NCBI GenBank assembly: GCA_019347575.1
Contig: JAHWKY010000008.1
Coordinates: 94,940 to 158,939 of the forward strand
Direction of reading: 5' to 3'
DNA: 64,000 nt
Origin: Actinomycetota bacterium
Lineage (GTDB): Bacteria > Actinomycetota > Nitriliruptoria > Nitriliruptorales > Nitriliruptoraceae
In this document: positions 13,593-22,414 of the stretch, piece after piece
Numbering within the stretch: the first letter of the stretch is position 1
Layout: each line of letters starts with the position of its first letter
Position numbers and translations under genes: made by a program
Notes under the pieces: model-generated
What the model saw: only the letters and a program-made list of their open reading frames with translations
The model's database searches: none
What the model was told of the DNA's origin: nothing

Positions 13593-14528
13593 GTGAGGGC
13601 ACGCATGCGATGGACCACGCTGCTGGCGCTCGTCGTTGGGCTCGGTGCCTTGCTGCTGACGGCGGCGGCGCCGGCGGACGTCGAGGCGGATCCGCTGGCC
13701 GGCTACCCCGAGGGCAGCCAACTGCTCGAGGGCGGGGCGGTGGCGGTACCGATGAGAGCTCCGTCACCCGACTGGCTGACCCCGGAGCTGCGCCAGAAGG
13801 CATCGGAGGCGGCCGGACGCGGCATGGGCGTCGACATCGAGACCGGTGAGCTGGTCTCGGCGAGCGCGGCCAGCCAGTTCCTGTTCATCCGCCCCGGGAC
13901 GTGGATGATCGCCCCGGCGTGGTGCACGATGGCGTTCGTGACCGGCAGCCCCGGTTCGTACTCCATCACCACCGCCGGGCACTGCTTCGACGGCCGCTCC
14001 GAGGTGATCGTGCTGACCGCGCCGTCGCTCATCTTCGCGATCGGCACCGGCAACGGGCACGCCGGACCGGTCGGCAACGACCACGGCAGCGTCAAGATCT
14101 ATCCCGAGTTCCAGACGTACGTCGATGCCGACACCGCCGTCGTCGGCGGCCCTGGCCCCGCCGCGAGCTGCGGCAGCTCCAGCGTCGTCGCCACCATCAC
14201 TAACCCCGTCCCCGTCAAGCACTTCGGTCACGGTGTGGCGATCGGGACCGGCGGAACCCCCCGTGCAGGGGTGAGCACCCACGCGAACAACCGCGACCCG
14301 TTCATCGAGGGCGGCTTCAGCGACCGCGCGGTGTATTGGTTCGGCGCCGCGACGCCGGGAGACTCCGGATCGCCCGTGATGACCGCCGCCACGCCGGAGT
14401 GCCCGCTCGGTGAGGCGCTGGCGATCCTGACCCACCTCGTCGTCGTCGGGCACAACGCGCAGTACATCGCCGGGACCCCGGTCAGCAAGATCGGGACCGC
14501 GACCGTCGGCAACGGCCTCCCCGTCTAA
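13593..14528 (+). CDS. Secreted chymotrypsin-fold (S1) serine protease
   Basis: 311-residue exported protease. A signal peptide (RMRWTTLLALVVGLGALLLTAAAPA) is followed by a short pro-region and an S1 domain with all three catalytic residues: His in ITTAGHCF, Asp in YVDADTAVV, and Ser in TPGDSGSPV. Two cysteine pairs are likely (WCTMAF/GHCF and CGSS/ECPLG). The GTG at 13593 has GGAGG six bases upstream; GTG 13587 and ATG 13605 are alternatives. It opens the run of exported hydrolases that continues to about 40.9 kb. It converges with the minus-strand gene ending at 14538, leaving 9 bp. The tRNA-Sec gene lies about 150 bp upstream on the opposite strand. Confidence 0.9.
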   Translation: MRARMRWTTLLALVVGLGALLLTAAAPADVEADPLAGYPEGSQLLEGGAVAVPMRAPSPDWLTPELRQKASEAAGRGMGVDIETGELVSASAASQFLFIRPGTWMIAPAWCTMAFVTGSPGSYSITTAGHCFDGRSEVIVLTAPSLIFAIGTGNGHAGPVGNDHGSVKIYPEFQTYVDADTAVVGGPGPAASCGSSSVVATITNPVPVKHFGHGVAIGTGGTPRAGVSTHANNRDPFIEGGFSDRAVYWFGAATPGDSGSPVMTAATPECPLGEALAILTHLVVVGHNAQYIAGTPVSKIGTATVGNGLPV

Positions 14529-14537
14529 CGCGTCCGG

Positions 14538-15545
14538 TCAGCTGGCGGGGGTCAGGGTCCCGGGCGAGACGTCCAGGGTGGCCGCGGCGCCGGGCGTGCC
14601 CAGCCAGTTCTTGGCGTGCACCTCGAAGAACGTGCAGTCGGACACGCCAGACAGCGAGACCGTCTCGGCCTGAACGCCGCCGGTGAGGTTGTTGCCGGTG
14701 GAGGCGGCGATCTCGTTGCCGTCCGCGTCGAACACGTGCAGGTCGTAGTCCCCGCGCAGGTCCGGCTGGGTCGGCTCATCCCAGTCGAGGGTGATGCTCA
14801 GCGACTGCGCCCCCGCGTACTGCGACGGCACGTCGAGCACGTACGCGAACGCGTTCACCGACGCCGCCGCGAGTCCGGTCTGATCGCCGATCCCCTGGTC
14901 GACGACGCTGGTGGGATCCGGGGTGCCCCCGCGGAAGGACTCGCCGGTCCCGGCGGCCAACAGCGCGCTCGCTCCTTCGGGGAGTTCGCACGGGGTGTCG
15001 ACGTGGTCGCCCTGGAGGTTGCTGATCCCCACGTCCAGCGTCGCCTCCGCACCGGGCGTGCCCAGCCAGTTCTTGGCGTGGACGATGACCTGGGTGCACT
15101 GCTCGACACCGGAGAGGAAGACCGTCTCGGCCTGGGCACCGCCCAGGAGGTTGTCGCCGGTGGAGGCGGCGATCTCGTTGCCCTCGGCGTCGAACACGTG
15201 CAGGTCGTAGTCCCCGCGCAGGTCCGGCTGGGTGGGTTCATCCCAGTCGAGCGTGATGGTCACGGTCGCCGTGTCGGCCGGCGCGATGTCGACGAGGTAG
15301 TGGAACGCCGTGACCGACACGCCGGCCAGGCCGGTCTGGTCGCCGATGCCCTGGTCGATGAGGCTGGTCGGATCGGGCGTGCCCCCACGGAAGGACTCCA
15401 AAGTGCCGTGCACCCCGATCGCCTCGGCGCCTTCCACCGCGGCGCACGGTTCCGTCGGTGGTGCGAGCTCGGGATCGTGCATGGCGATCGAGCTCACCGC
15501 CAGTACCCCGAGTGCGACGAGCGGTAGCGCGGGTCGGATCTGCAT
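14538..15545 (-). CDS. Secreted protein of two tandem PPC-like beta domains
   Basis: 335 residues with an N-terminal hydrophobic signal, then two copies of an approximately 150-residue unit. Each copy carries SFRGGTPDPTS, QGIGDQTGLA, ITLDWDEPTQPDLRGDYDLHVFDA, GNEIAAST and VHAKNWLGTPGA. The pattern (LDWDEP...DYDLHVFDA) resembles bacterial pre-peptidase C-terminal or similar beta-sandwich domains that bind calcium or substrates at the cell surface, but I cannot name the exact family. No catalytic motif was seen. The copies are nearly identical at DNA level, with a period of about 462 bp, so the duplication is recent. The ATG at 15545 has GGAGAG seven bases upstream. It follows the glycerophosphodiesterase gene on the same strand. 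Confidence 0.75.
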   Translation of the reverse strand: MQIRPALPLVALGVLAVSSIAMHDPELAPPTEPCAAVEGAEAIGVHGTLESFRGGTPDPTSLIDQGIGDQTGLAGVSVTAFHYLVDIAPADTATVTITLDWDEPTQPDLRGDYDLHVFDAEGNEIAASTGDNLLGGAQAETVFLSGVEQCTQVIVHAKNWLGTPGAEATLDVGISNLQGDHVDTPCELPEGASALLAAGTGESFRGGTPDPTSVVDQGIGDQTGLAAASVNAFAYVLDVPSQYAGAQSLSITLDWDEPTQPDLRGDYDLHVFDADGNEIAASTGNNLTGGVQAETVSLSGVSDCTFFEVHAKNWLGTPGAAATLDVSPGTLTPAS

Positions 15546-15630
15546 CGTTATCTCTCCAGCCGGTGGCCTTCTCGCTTGTGGACCTTCGACACGCACCCTC
15601 CCGGTTCCTGCCGACATCCCGGAACAGCGA

Positions 15631-16644
15631 TCAGGGGTCCTGGGGGCACTCGCCGTCGATCGGGGCGGGACACGGAGGGACGGGGATCGCGGCGTCCCAC
15701 CCGATGTGCCTCTCGGCGAGGACCTGCTCGAGCAGGCTGGGACGGTTGGTCATGATCCCATCCACCCCGAGGTCGATGAGGCGCTCCATCTCGGCTCGGG
15801 AGTCGATGGTCCACGCGTGAACGGCGAGGTCGTTGGCGTGCGCGTCGGCGACGAAGTCGGCGGTGACGACCTCGATGCCGCTGTAGCTGGGCGGGACCTG
15901 CAACGCGTGGTGGATCACCAGCGGGACGCCGGGTGCGGCGGCCTGAGTGGAGGCGACGAACGCCCCGGCCCCCACGAGGCCCGGGGCGGTGTGCACGTCG
16001 GGGGCGTGGGTCTTGAACTCCAGCACCGCCTGGTCCTCGAACGACACGACGATCACGTCGTCGGTGCGCTCGAACTCGGCGAGCAGGTCCGCGATCGCCT
16101 GGGCGTTCGCCGACATGGTCTGGGGAGCCTCGGGTTTGATCTCGATATTGAGCGGCACGCCTGGGAAGGTCTCGAGCACCTCACGCAGCGTCGGGATGCG
16201 GAACCACTCCGGCACGTAGCCCGGCACCGGATCGCGGTCGCGGGTCGCCATCCCGCGCCACAGGTAGTCCGCCTCGGGGCGGCCGGTGGCCGGGTAGCCG
16301 CCCTTCACGGCCCAGTACGCGGCGTCGAGCGCTTGCACCTCGGCCAGGGTCAACTCGGCCACCCGCCCCGAACCGTTCGTGGTCCGGTCGACGGTGGAGT
16401 CGTGGATGACGACGACGTGACCGTCGGAGGTGATGGCGACGTCGGTCTCGAGCACGTCGACGCCCCGCAGCAGCCCCTCGCGGTAGGCGTAGAGCGTGTT
16501 CTCGGGCCACTCGAACGCCCCGCCGCGGTGGGCCTGGTTCAGCACCCGGCGCTCGAGCCACGGGTTGTGAGAGGCGGCGGTCGTGAACGCCGGTAGTGCT
16601 GCGGCCGCGATGGCCGCGACGAGGAGGAGTCGCAGGATGGGCAT
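15631..16644 (-). CDS. Secreted glycerophosphodiester phosphodiesterase
   Basis: 337-residue exported GDPD that hydrolyses glycerophosphodiesters to sn-glycerol-3-phosphate and an alcohol, probably recycling deacylated phospholipids. An N-terminal signal peptide (about residues 1-24, ending TTA) leads into the TIM-barrel motifs: AHRGG with PENT (residues about 38-49), LETDVAITSDG, VVIHDSTVDRTTNG (second catalytic His), LNIEIKP and the C-terminal AWTIDS and GVDGIMTNRP. The ATG at 16644 is only 4 bp from the stop of the PHP gene upstream (16649), so the two are probably co-transcribed. A cysteine-bearing tail (PPCPAPIDGECPQDP) follows the barrel. Confidence 0.93.
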   Translation of the reverse strand: MPILRLLLVAAIAAAALPAFTTAASHNPWLERRVLNQAHRGGAFEWPENTLYAYREGLLRGVDVLETDVAITSDGHVVVIHDSTVDRTTNGSGRVAELTLAEVQALDAAYWAVKGGYPATGRPEADYLWRGMATRDRDPVPGYVPEWFRIPTLREVLETFPGVPLNIEIKPEAPQTMSANAQAIADLLAEFERTDDVIVVSFEDQAVLEFKTHAPDVHTAPGLVGAGAFVASTQAAAPGVPLVIHHALQVPPSYSGIEVVTADFVADAHANDLAVHAWTIDSRAEMERLIDLGVDGIMTNRPSLLEQVLAERHIGWDAAIPVPPCPAPIDGECPQDP

Positions 16645-16648
16645 CGGG

Positions 16649-18121
16649 TCAGCCCGCGACGTCGAGGTAGAACGGGGACGTGTAGGCGATGGCCTTGCCG
16701 AGCCCGGCGTAGTCGGTGCTCGCTGCGCGACCGTCGGCGCCCTGGTCGGGGTCGGTCAGGCGCACGAAGAGCCAGTCGCCGTCGGCGCGATCGACCTCGA
16801 GCTCCACCGTGATCAGCTCACCCTCCTCGCCCGGGACGACCGCGGTCGCCGCTGATGCGATGCTCGGGAGCTGGTCACCGGGACGGCAGACCTGCACGCC
16901 GATGGTGCGTCCGGTCCAGTCGTCGCCGGGGTCGCTGAAACCCGACGGTGGCGTGACCACGCCCCGCGCGAGATCGAGCTCGATGCGCACCGTGCCGCCG
17001 TCGTGTGCCAGCGCGGATCCCATCCGCGCGTCCTCCCCACTGGAGAGCGAGGTGGCACGCGCGTCCAACCGCAGACCCAGGACGTTGGTCGCGAAGAAGC
17101 GCCGCTGGAGCATCGCCTGCTTGACGCCGTCGGGTCCGAGGTCGTCGACCCACAGCCCTCCTCGGCCCTTACCCTCCTCGAACCCCCACTCCGTTCCATG
17201 CTCGTCGGTTACGCCGAGCAGGCCCGGGCGCCAGCCCGCGTTGAGGCACTGGTTGATGGGCGAGGGGCGTCCACGGTCGACCGCCCTGAACAGGTAGTCC
17301 TCGCGGCGGTTGAACACCTCGAGGCTGACGAGCCGCTCCTGCAGCGCGGCGTCGTACCAGAAGTCCTGGAAGCGGCCGACCTCGCGTCCGGGATGGTTGA
17401 ACCCGGCGATCCCGTCGAGGCCGCCGACGCCGTTGGAGGGCTCGAGCTTGAGCCACTCGTAGAACAGACGCATGCCCTCGCCGACGTTGCCGGTGGCGAT
17501 GAGGGCGTCGATCTGTTCGGCGAGTTCCTGCGGGAAGTCGCCGTCGCTCTCGTCGTGGAGGAAGTCGCCGGCGTTGTTGCCGCGCCCCGCGCCTCCCGTG
17601 TGCAGCGGATCGGTGTAGTTCTCGCTGAACCACACGTTCATGTGGCCCAGCGACGGGCTCGACCACTCGAAGCCGCGGAGCGCGAGGAACTCCTCGGAGG
17701 TCGCGGCCTCGGCGTAGGCACGTGTCTGCTCCCAGCTCGCGTCGTTGAGGCCGAAGAAGCCGCCGCACGTCGTTCGCTCGGGTCCGAACACGTCGCAGGG
17801 GAAGCCTCCGGGGAGCCCCCAGCTCACCGTGGTGTGGTCGGTGAGCGCCGCGATGTCGAGGCCGGCCGACCGCATCGACAGGTACGCCGCGCTGGCCTCG
17901 CCGGCGCCGTCGGACAGCAGCGTGTGGTTGTGCAGGTCGGCGTGGACCACGCGCGTCCCGGGGAACAGCCGGGACTCACGAGCGGTGCCGTAGTTGTCCT
18001 GCGCCCCGAGCGTGGGGCCGAGCGGAGCGAACAACCCGCGGTTGCGCAGCAGGGGCGGCATCAGAAGCAACGCCCCCGCGCTGCTACTGCCCTTGAGGAA
18101 GTCGCGTCTCGAGAGGTCCAT
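16649..18121 (-). CDS. Tat-exported PHP-domain metallohydrolase
   Basis: 490 residues. A textbook twin-arginine signal SRRDFLKG (residues 4-11) starts the protein when translation begins at ATG 18121; the frame is open further upstream but that would bury the signal. The PHP metal-binding motifs are HADLHNHTLLSDG (near residue 45), ALTDHT, a later FNHPGRE and GVTDEHG. PHP domains are usually phosphoesterases with two or three metal ions; export by Tat fits folding with metal before transport. The C-terminal third resembles a beta-sandwich (VRIELDLARGVVTPP). It is followed at 4 bp by the glycerophosphodiesterase gene, which suggests joint processing of phosphoesters. The substrate is unknown. 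Confidence 0.85.
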   Translation of the reverse strand: MDLSRRDFLKGSSSAGALLLMPPLLRNRGLFAPLGPTLGAQDNYGTARESRLFPGTRVVHADLHNHTLLSDGAGEASAAYLSMRSAGLDIAALTDHTTVSWGLPGGFPCDVFGPERTTCGGFFGLNDASWEQTRAYAEAATSEEFLALRGFEWSSPSLGHMNVWFSENYTDPLHTGGAGRGNNAGDFLHDESDGDFPQELAEQIDALIATGNVGEGMRLFYEWLKLEPSNGVGGLDGIAGFNHPGREVGRFQDFWYDAALQERLVSLEVFNRREDYLFRAVDRGRPSPINQCLNAGWRPGLLGVTDEHGTEWGFEEGKGRGGLWVDDLGPDGVKQAMLQRRFFATNVLGLRLDARATSLSSGEDARMGSALAHDGGTVRIELDLARGVVTPPSGFSDPGDDWTGRTIGVQVCRPGDQLPSIASAATAVVPGEEGELITVELEVDRADGDWLFVRLTDPDQGADGRAASTDYAGLGKAIAYTSPFYLDVAG

Positions 18122-18228
18122 GGGTCGTGCTCCGTGGAGAGTGATCATGTGGACGTGACCGGTGTCCTCGGGGCGGACGGGTCCTACTTCGCCGCTCCGC
18201 GTCCCTTCTCCTACCCGTGGAACAGCTC

Positions 18229-18255
18229 GGGCCGGGGCGCCACCCGCCCCGGCCC
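18229..18255. terminator. Perfect 11-bp hairpin after the unknown secreted-protein gene
   Basis: GGGCCGGGGCG and CGCCCCGGCCC flank the loop CCACC. It lies about 80 bp downstream of the minus-strand gene ending at 18333 and about 110 bp upstream of the PHP gene start, so it most likely ends the upstream transcript. There is no T-run. Confidence 0.55.
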
Positions 18256-18332
18256 GAACGGGCCGATCCTCTCGCGCAGGTCCGTTGGCCACCCGAGCCC
18301 CAGCTCCTGCGGACCGCGCGGATCGGTGCCAA

Positions 18333-19418
18333 TCAGTCGATCGTGATCGTCACCAGGACCTCGTGCTCACCCGCGAAGTTGCAGCCCCGGAGATCCCACT
18401 CGCGGGGCTCGAAGGCGGCGAAGTGGGTCTCCTCCGCGATGGCGCCGCCGCCGCCGCTCGCGGCCGCGTCGTCGACGAACAGGTCCCAGTCGAGCTTGTT
18501 CCACAGCTTGATCGTGATGGTCTTCCCGGAGTACCCGGACAGGTCGACGGTCTGCTCGGTGACACTCCCCGGCGCGTTCTCAGGGATCCAGTCGTAACAC
18601 TCGGGACCGGACATGCCGCCGGGTGTGGCGCTCATGGTGAAGCTCAGGTCGAAGTGCAGGGGTCCACCGACGCTCCGGGAACTCCCGGTGTCGTCGGAGG
18701 TCGCGTAGAACTCACCGTCCTCGCCGTCGGTGTCGAACATCGCGCTGTACCACACCTCCGCGAGGTGGTGGCCGCTCTCGCCGAGCGGGTTGATCTCGGT
18801 GCCCCACCGCACGTCGATCCAGAACCCAGGGACGTACTCGGTGATGGTGGTGCTCACGATGTTGCCGTCCACGTCGGTCGCCTGGTCTTCGATCACCTGG
18901 CAGTCCTCGGCGGCGACGTCACCAGAGACCGTGAAGGTCGTCGAGTACGCGTAGCTCAGGGCATCGGGGCCCTCCGCGAGGTTGGCGCAGTCGCCGTCGC
19001 GCACGTCACCCGAGACCCCCATGAAGTAGTCGTCCGCACCATCGGGTGCGCCCTGACCGCTCTCCAGCGACGAGACGTGCGGTGAGTGGCGCAGCATCGT
19101 CAGAGGGAACGGGTCCCCGGTACCGACATCCATGAGAGCCGTCGTGCTGAACTTGAGTCCGAACGCCCCCTTCGCTAGGAGTTCGCCGTCGAGCCCCAAG
19201 GATTCGTCGTAGGTGACGATCAGCCGGTGCTCGTCGAACGCTGGCACCTCTTCGTTCGCGTTCGGTGGCAACCAGTTGAGGCTGCCGACCGGGTCGGTCT
19301 CCTGCGCATGGCCGGGCACCGACCAGCCGAGTTCGTCGACCGACACGTCGGTGGATGGAGCCGTGAAGCCGACGACGAGCGCGACGACGACGGCGATGAA
19401 GGTTGCGTGACGGAGCAT
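18333..19418 (-). CDS. Secreted protein of unknown function
   Basis: 361 residues with a clear signal peptide (MLRHATFIAVVVALVVGFTAP). I do not recognise the family. The mature protein is acidic and rich in aromatic and small residues typical of exported beta-sandwich proteins (VWYSAMFDTDGEDGEF, FDLSFTMSATPGGMSGPEC, LWNKLDWDLFVDD). It has four cysteines, at CANLA, CQVIE, CYDWIP and GCNF, which could form two disulfides. No catalytic motif stands out. The ATG at 19418 has GGAGGG six bases upstream, stronger than an in-frame start at 19442. It lies 79 bp downstream of the DUF2254 gene on the same strand. Confidence 0.7.
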   Translation of the reverse strand: MLRHATFIAVVVALVVGFTAPSTDVSVDELGWSVPGHAQETDPVGSLNWLPPNANEEVPAFDEHRLIVTYDESLGLDGELLAKGAFGLKFSTTALMDVGTGDPFPLTMLRHSPHVSSLESGQGAPDGADDYFMGVSGDVRDGDCANLAEGPDALSYAYSTTFTVSGDVAAEDCQVIEDQATDVDGNIVSTTITEYVPGFWIDVRWGTEINPLGESGHHLAEVWYSAMFDTDGEDGEFYATSDDTGSSRSVGGPLHFDLSFTMSATPGGMSGPECYDWIPENAPGSVTEQTVDLSGYSGKTITIKLWNKLDWDLFVDDAAASGGGGAIAEETHFAAFEPREWDLRGCNFAGEHEVLVTITID

Positions 19419-19497
19419 GGGTTCCCTCCAGGTCTCTCCCACGAGCCTCTCTCCCGGTGAGACTTCGCGCTCCGAAGGTCGAGTTCCTGCCTGATCC

Positions 19498-20820
19498 TCA
19501 GATCTCTTCCAGGAGTCCCGCAGCCGTGGCGGAGCGTCGGATCCGCTGCACGTCGTGGTCGAGGTGGCCCACCGACTCGAACGTGGCGACGATCAGCTCG
19601 GCTTGGCGCCGAAGCGGCTCCGCTCGGCCGCTCAGATCTGCCCGCTCCACGACGCCGTTCAGCCGCTCGAGCGTGTGCAGCAGCGCGACGACGACGCCGG
19701 GCTGCGGCGCGGCAGCGATCCGGATCTGGTCGAACGCGCGGTGGACGAAGTCGGCGTGCGTCGGGTCGTGCGGTCGGTACAGGACACGATCGTCAGGTCC
19801 CCGCTGGACCCGTGGCGGCAGGTCGCGGGTGAGGAGGTCACCGACGACCGCGCCGAGGCTGACGAGGACGTCGTGGGCGGTGGTCGGGTCGTTGATCCCC
19901 GGCGACAGCGCCCTCAGGGCGATGTCGACGAGTTGGCGGATGCCGAACAGCACGTCCTGCTGCATCGTCCGCCCCCGACCGAACCCGAACGCTCCGGTGA
20001 GGCGGTCGTTCAGCGCGTCCGGGTCGTCCGGCGGCGGCCACACCGTGACCAGCGGAGCGCCCTCCGTGACGAAGGTGCCGATCCGGACGTCCAGACTCGC
20101 GGATGCGCCCGGTGGCAGGGCGCGCAGGACGCCCTCGCTGTCGAGCTGCTGGACCCACCCGTCCCGCGGAGCCGGCACGACGTGGGCGTCGCCATGAGGA
20201 CGGGCGATGTCGGTGACCACGATGTCCTCGCGCTCGCCCGGCGGGGGGAAGAGCGATGCGATGCGGTCCCGCGTCTCCTGCGTCACGCGCGCGATGATCT
20301 CACCCACCTGCATCGACCGGGCGCTGTGATCGATGAAGGCGACGATGGCGAGGATCGCGGTGGCGGCCAGCACGACGGCGACCGTGAGCCCCAGGTTCCG
20401 CGTGACCGCCGGCTCGCCGTCCGCGATCCCCGACGCTCGGGTCTGGGTCAGCAGCAGCAGCGCGTACGTGAACGTTCCCACGACCACGCCGATGACCACC
20501 TGGCTGAAGCGGTCACGGAGGAAGCCTCGTAGCACGCGGGGCGAGAACTGGCTGGAGGCGAGCTGGACCGAGACGACCGTGACCGAGAAGACGATACCGG
20601 CGACCGTAATCGTCGCCCCGGCGATCGTGGACAGGACCGAGCGTGCGCTGTCCACGCTGGCGCTCAGCAGTATCGGCACATCCCCGAGCTGGGGTCCGTA
20701 GCGCTCGTCAGCGGTGGTGACGAGCCAGGTCGCGAGCGCTGCCGCGACCACGAACAGGGCGGGGATGTAGAACAGGCTGCCGCGGACCCGCTCGGCGATG
20801 GCGCGCAGACGGATGAGCAC
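19498..20820 (-). CDS. DUF2254 integral membrane protein
   Basis: 440 residues. Helices near residues 17-35, 65-88, 105-125 and 140-165 form the N-terminal membrane part; the soluble C-terminal half carries the family hallmark ALRALSPGINDPTTAHD (near residue 303) and a second conserved segment with DHDVQRIRR at the end. DUF2254 proteins are widespread in bacteria, but no function is established. The ATG at 20820 lies 3 bp after the stop of the M20 peptidase gene (20824), so the two are translationally close and probably one transcript. Length and motif match the family. Confidence 0.9.
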   Translation of the reverse strand: MLIRLRAIAERVRGSLFYIPALFVVAAALATWLVTTADERYGPQLGDVPILLSASVDSARSVLSTIAGATITVAGIVFSVTVVSVQLASSQFSPRVLRGFLRDRFSQVVIGVVVGTFTYALLLLTQTRASGIADGEPAVTRNLGLTVAVVLAATAILAIVAFIDHSARSMQVGEIIARVTQETRDRIASLFPPPGEREDIVVTDIARPHGDAHVVPAPRDGWVQQLDSEGVLRALPPGASASLDVRIGTFVTEGAPLVTVWPPPDDPDALNDRLTGAFGFGRGRTMQQDVLFGIRQLVDIALRALSPGINDPTTAHDVLVSLGAVVGDLLTRDLPPRVQRGPDDRVLYRPHDPTHADFVHRAFDQIRIAAAPQPGVVVALLHTLERLNGVVERADLSGRAEPLRRQAELIVATFESVGHLDHDVQRIRRSATAAGLLEEI

Positions 20821-20823
20821 GGT

Positions 20824-22263
20824 TCAGCGGCGCAGCAGATCGGCGCGCCCCGCCAGCTCCTGGAACAGCAACGCCTCGCTGAGGCAGGCCTTGAGGAAGT
20901 CCCCCAGGTGGAGCGACTCGTCCTCGCCGTGGGCGTTGGTGCGCGGGTCCTCGAGCCCGGTGAGCAGGCACGGCGCACCACCGAACGCGTCACTGAACGG
21001 CTGCACGAACGGGATGGAACCGCCGCACCCGATGAGCGCCGGGGCGCGGCCGAAGGCCGCGGTCATCGAAGCGGTCGCGGCGTCGAACGCCGGTCCCTCC
21101 GGGTCGGTCACCCAGGCGGGGTTGTGCGCCCCGACCTCGGTGTGGAGCTGCAGGCCCCACGGCACGTGGGCGCGGAGGTGCTCCTCGACGAGATGGAGGC
21201 CGCGTTCGGGATCCTGACCCGGCGCGAAACGGAGGGAGAGCTTGGCGCGCGCCTCGGCGACGAGCTGGTTGGAGGCGTCCCGCACGGATGGGGCGTCGAC
21301 ACCGATGACGGTGATGGTGGGCTGGAGCCAGATCCGCTCCCACAGTCCGAGGTCGGGGTCGCCGGTCCACGCGACGCCCTCGAGCACACCGGCTTCCTCG
21401 CGGATGGCGTCGGCGTCGTCGCCGAGCGCCCCGATGAGCTCGCGTTCGCGCTGGCTCGGCGCGCGGACGTCGTCGTGGAAGCCGGGGACGGCGGGGCGCC
21501 CCTGGTCGTCGTGCAGGCACGCGAGGAGGCGGGTCAGCCCGGTCAGCGCGTCGGGGATGGGGCCGCCCCACATGCCGCTGTGCACCGGCTGCTCGAGCGC
21601 CCGCAGCGTGACGTACAGCTCCCCCATGCCGCGCAGGCTGTAGGTGAGCCCGGGCCAGCCGACCTTCCAGTTGGTCAGGTCGGTCAGGACGATCACGTCA
21701 GCGACGAGCACGTCACGGTAGGCCTTCAGGAACTCCGCGAGGTGGGGCGAGCCGATCTCCTCCTCCCCCTCGATGATGACCTTCACGTTGACCGGCAGCG
21801 CCTCGCGCGTGCGCAGCCACGCCTCGACGGCCGCGACGTGGACCATGATCCCGGCCTTGTCGTCCGCAGCGCCGCGCCCGTACAGCCGGCGGTCGCGTTC
21901 CGTTGGCTCGAACGGCGGCGAGGTCCAGTTCTGGGGTGTGCCGACCGGTTGGACATCGTGGTGCGCGTACAGCAGGACGGTCGGGGCGCCGTCACCGGCC
22001 TCGAGCCACTCGCCGTACACGTACGGGTGGGTGTCCTCGAGCTCCAGCCGGCGCACCTCGTTCAGCCCGGCGGCCTCCAGGTGGCGCGCGGTGAGCTCCG
22101 CCGAGCGGCGTACCGGTTCGTGGTCGTGTCCCGCGAAGCTGATCGAGGGGATCTCGACGAGGTCACGGAGCCGGTTGACGGTGTGGTCGAACCTCCGGGC
22201 GACCTCCTCGGCCACGTCCTCGAGGCCCACCGGGACGACGGTCTCGTCGGGCAGGTCGGTCAC
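20824..22263 (-). CDS. M20-family dipeptidase / metallo-aminoacylase
   Basis: 479-residue cytosolic dinuclear-zinc hydrolase that probably cleaves dipeptides or acylated amino acids taken up by the cell. The M20 ligands are visible: YAHHDVQPVG (His and Asp), GRGAADDKAG (bridging Asp) and EGEEEIGSP (catalytic Glu and ligand Glu); a lid-dimerisation domain follows, then the last His in the C-terminal NAHGEDES. The frame is open up to 22359, but the GTG at 22263 (protein VTDLPDETVV) has GGAG eight bases upstream and matches the start of the conserved domain. It is 3 bp upstream of the DUF2254 gene. Unlike most of its neighbours it has no export signal, so it may finish the degradation of peptides made outside. 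Confidence 0.9.
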   Translation of the reverse strand: MTDLPDETVVPVGLEDVAEEVARRFDHTVNRLRDLVEIPSISFAGHDHEPVRRSAELTARHLEAAGLNEVRRLELEDTHPYVYGEWLEAGDGAPTVLLYAHHDVQPVGTPQNWTSPPFEPTERDRRLYGRGAADDKAGIMVHVAAVEAWLRTREALPVNVKVIIEGEEEIGSPHLAEFLKAYRDVLVADVIVLTDLTNWKVGWPGLTYSLRGMGELYVTLRALEQPVHSGMWGGPIPDALTGLTRLLACLHDDQGRPAVPGFHDDVRAPSQRERELIGALGDDADAIREEAGVLEGVAWTGDPDLGLWERIWLQPTITVIGVDAPSVRDASNQLVAEARAKLSLRFAPGQDPERGLHLVEEHLRAHVPWGLQLHTEVGAHNPAWVTDPEGPAFDAATASMTAAFGRAPALIGCGGSIPFVQPFSDAFGGAPCLLTGLEDPRTNAHGEDESLHLGDFLKACLSEALLFQELAGRADLLRR

Positions 22264-22354
22264 GTGCACGGCTCCGAGGTCGGCGGGGCCGCAGTCTGCC
22301 CCATCCACCACCCGCGGGGTCTCGGCGGCCGTGTCCCCTCCGCATCCGCGCTGG

Positions 22355-22400
22355 TACATCGCAACCGTGGAGGATGCGATGTAGCAACATCGATGTGCTA
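22355..22400. terminator. Paired hairpins after the PHP-GH36 gene
   Basis: TACATCGCA (22355-22363) pairs with TGCGATGTA (22375-22383), and the overlapping element at 22382-22400 is a nearly perfect palindrome around ACATCGATGT. Both sit just after the stop of the minus-strand gene ending at 22415 and before the M20 gene, so they probably end the upstream transcript. No T-tract is seen, and an operator role for the palindrome is also possible. Confidence 0.5.
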
Positions 22401-22414
22401 GACGGGCGCTGGTC

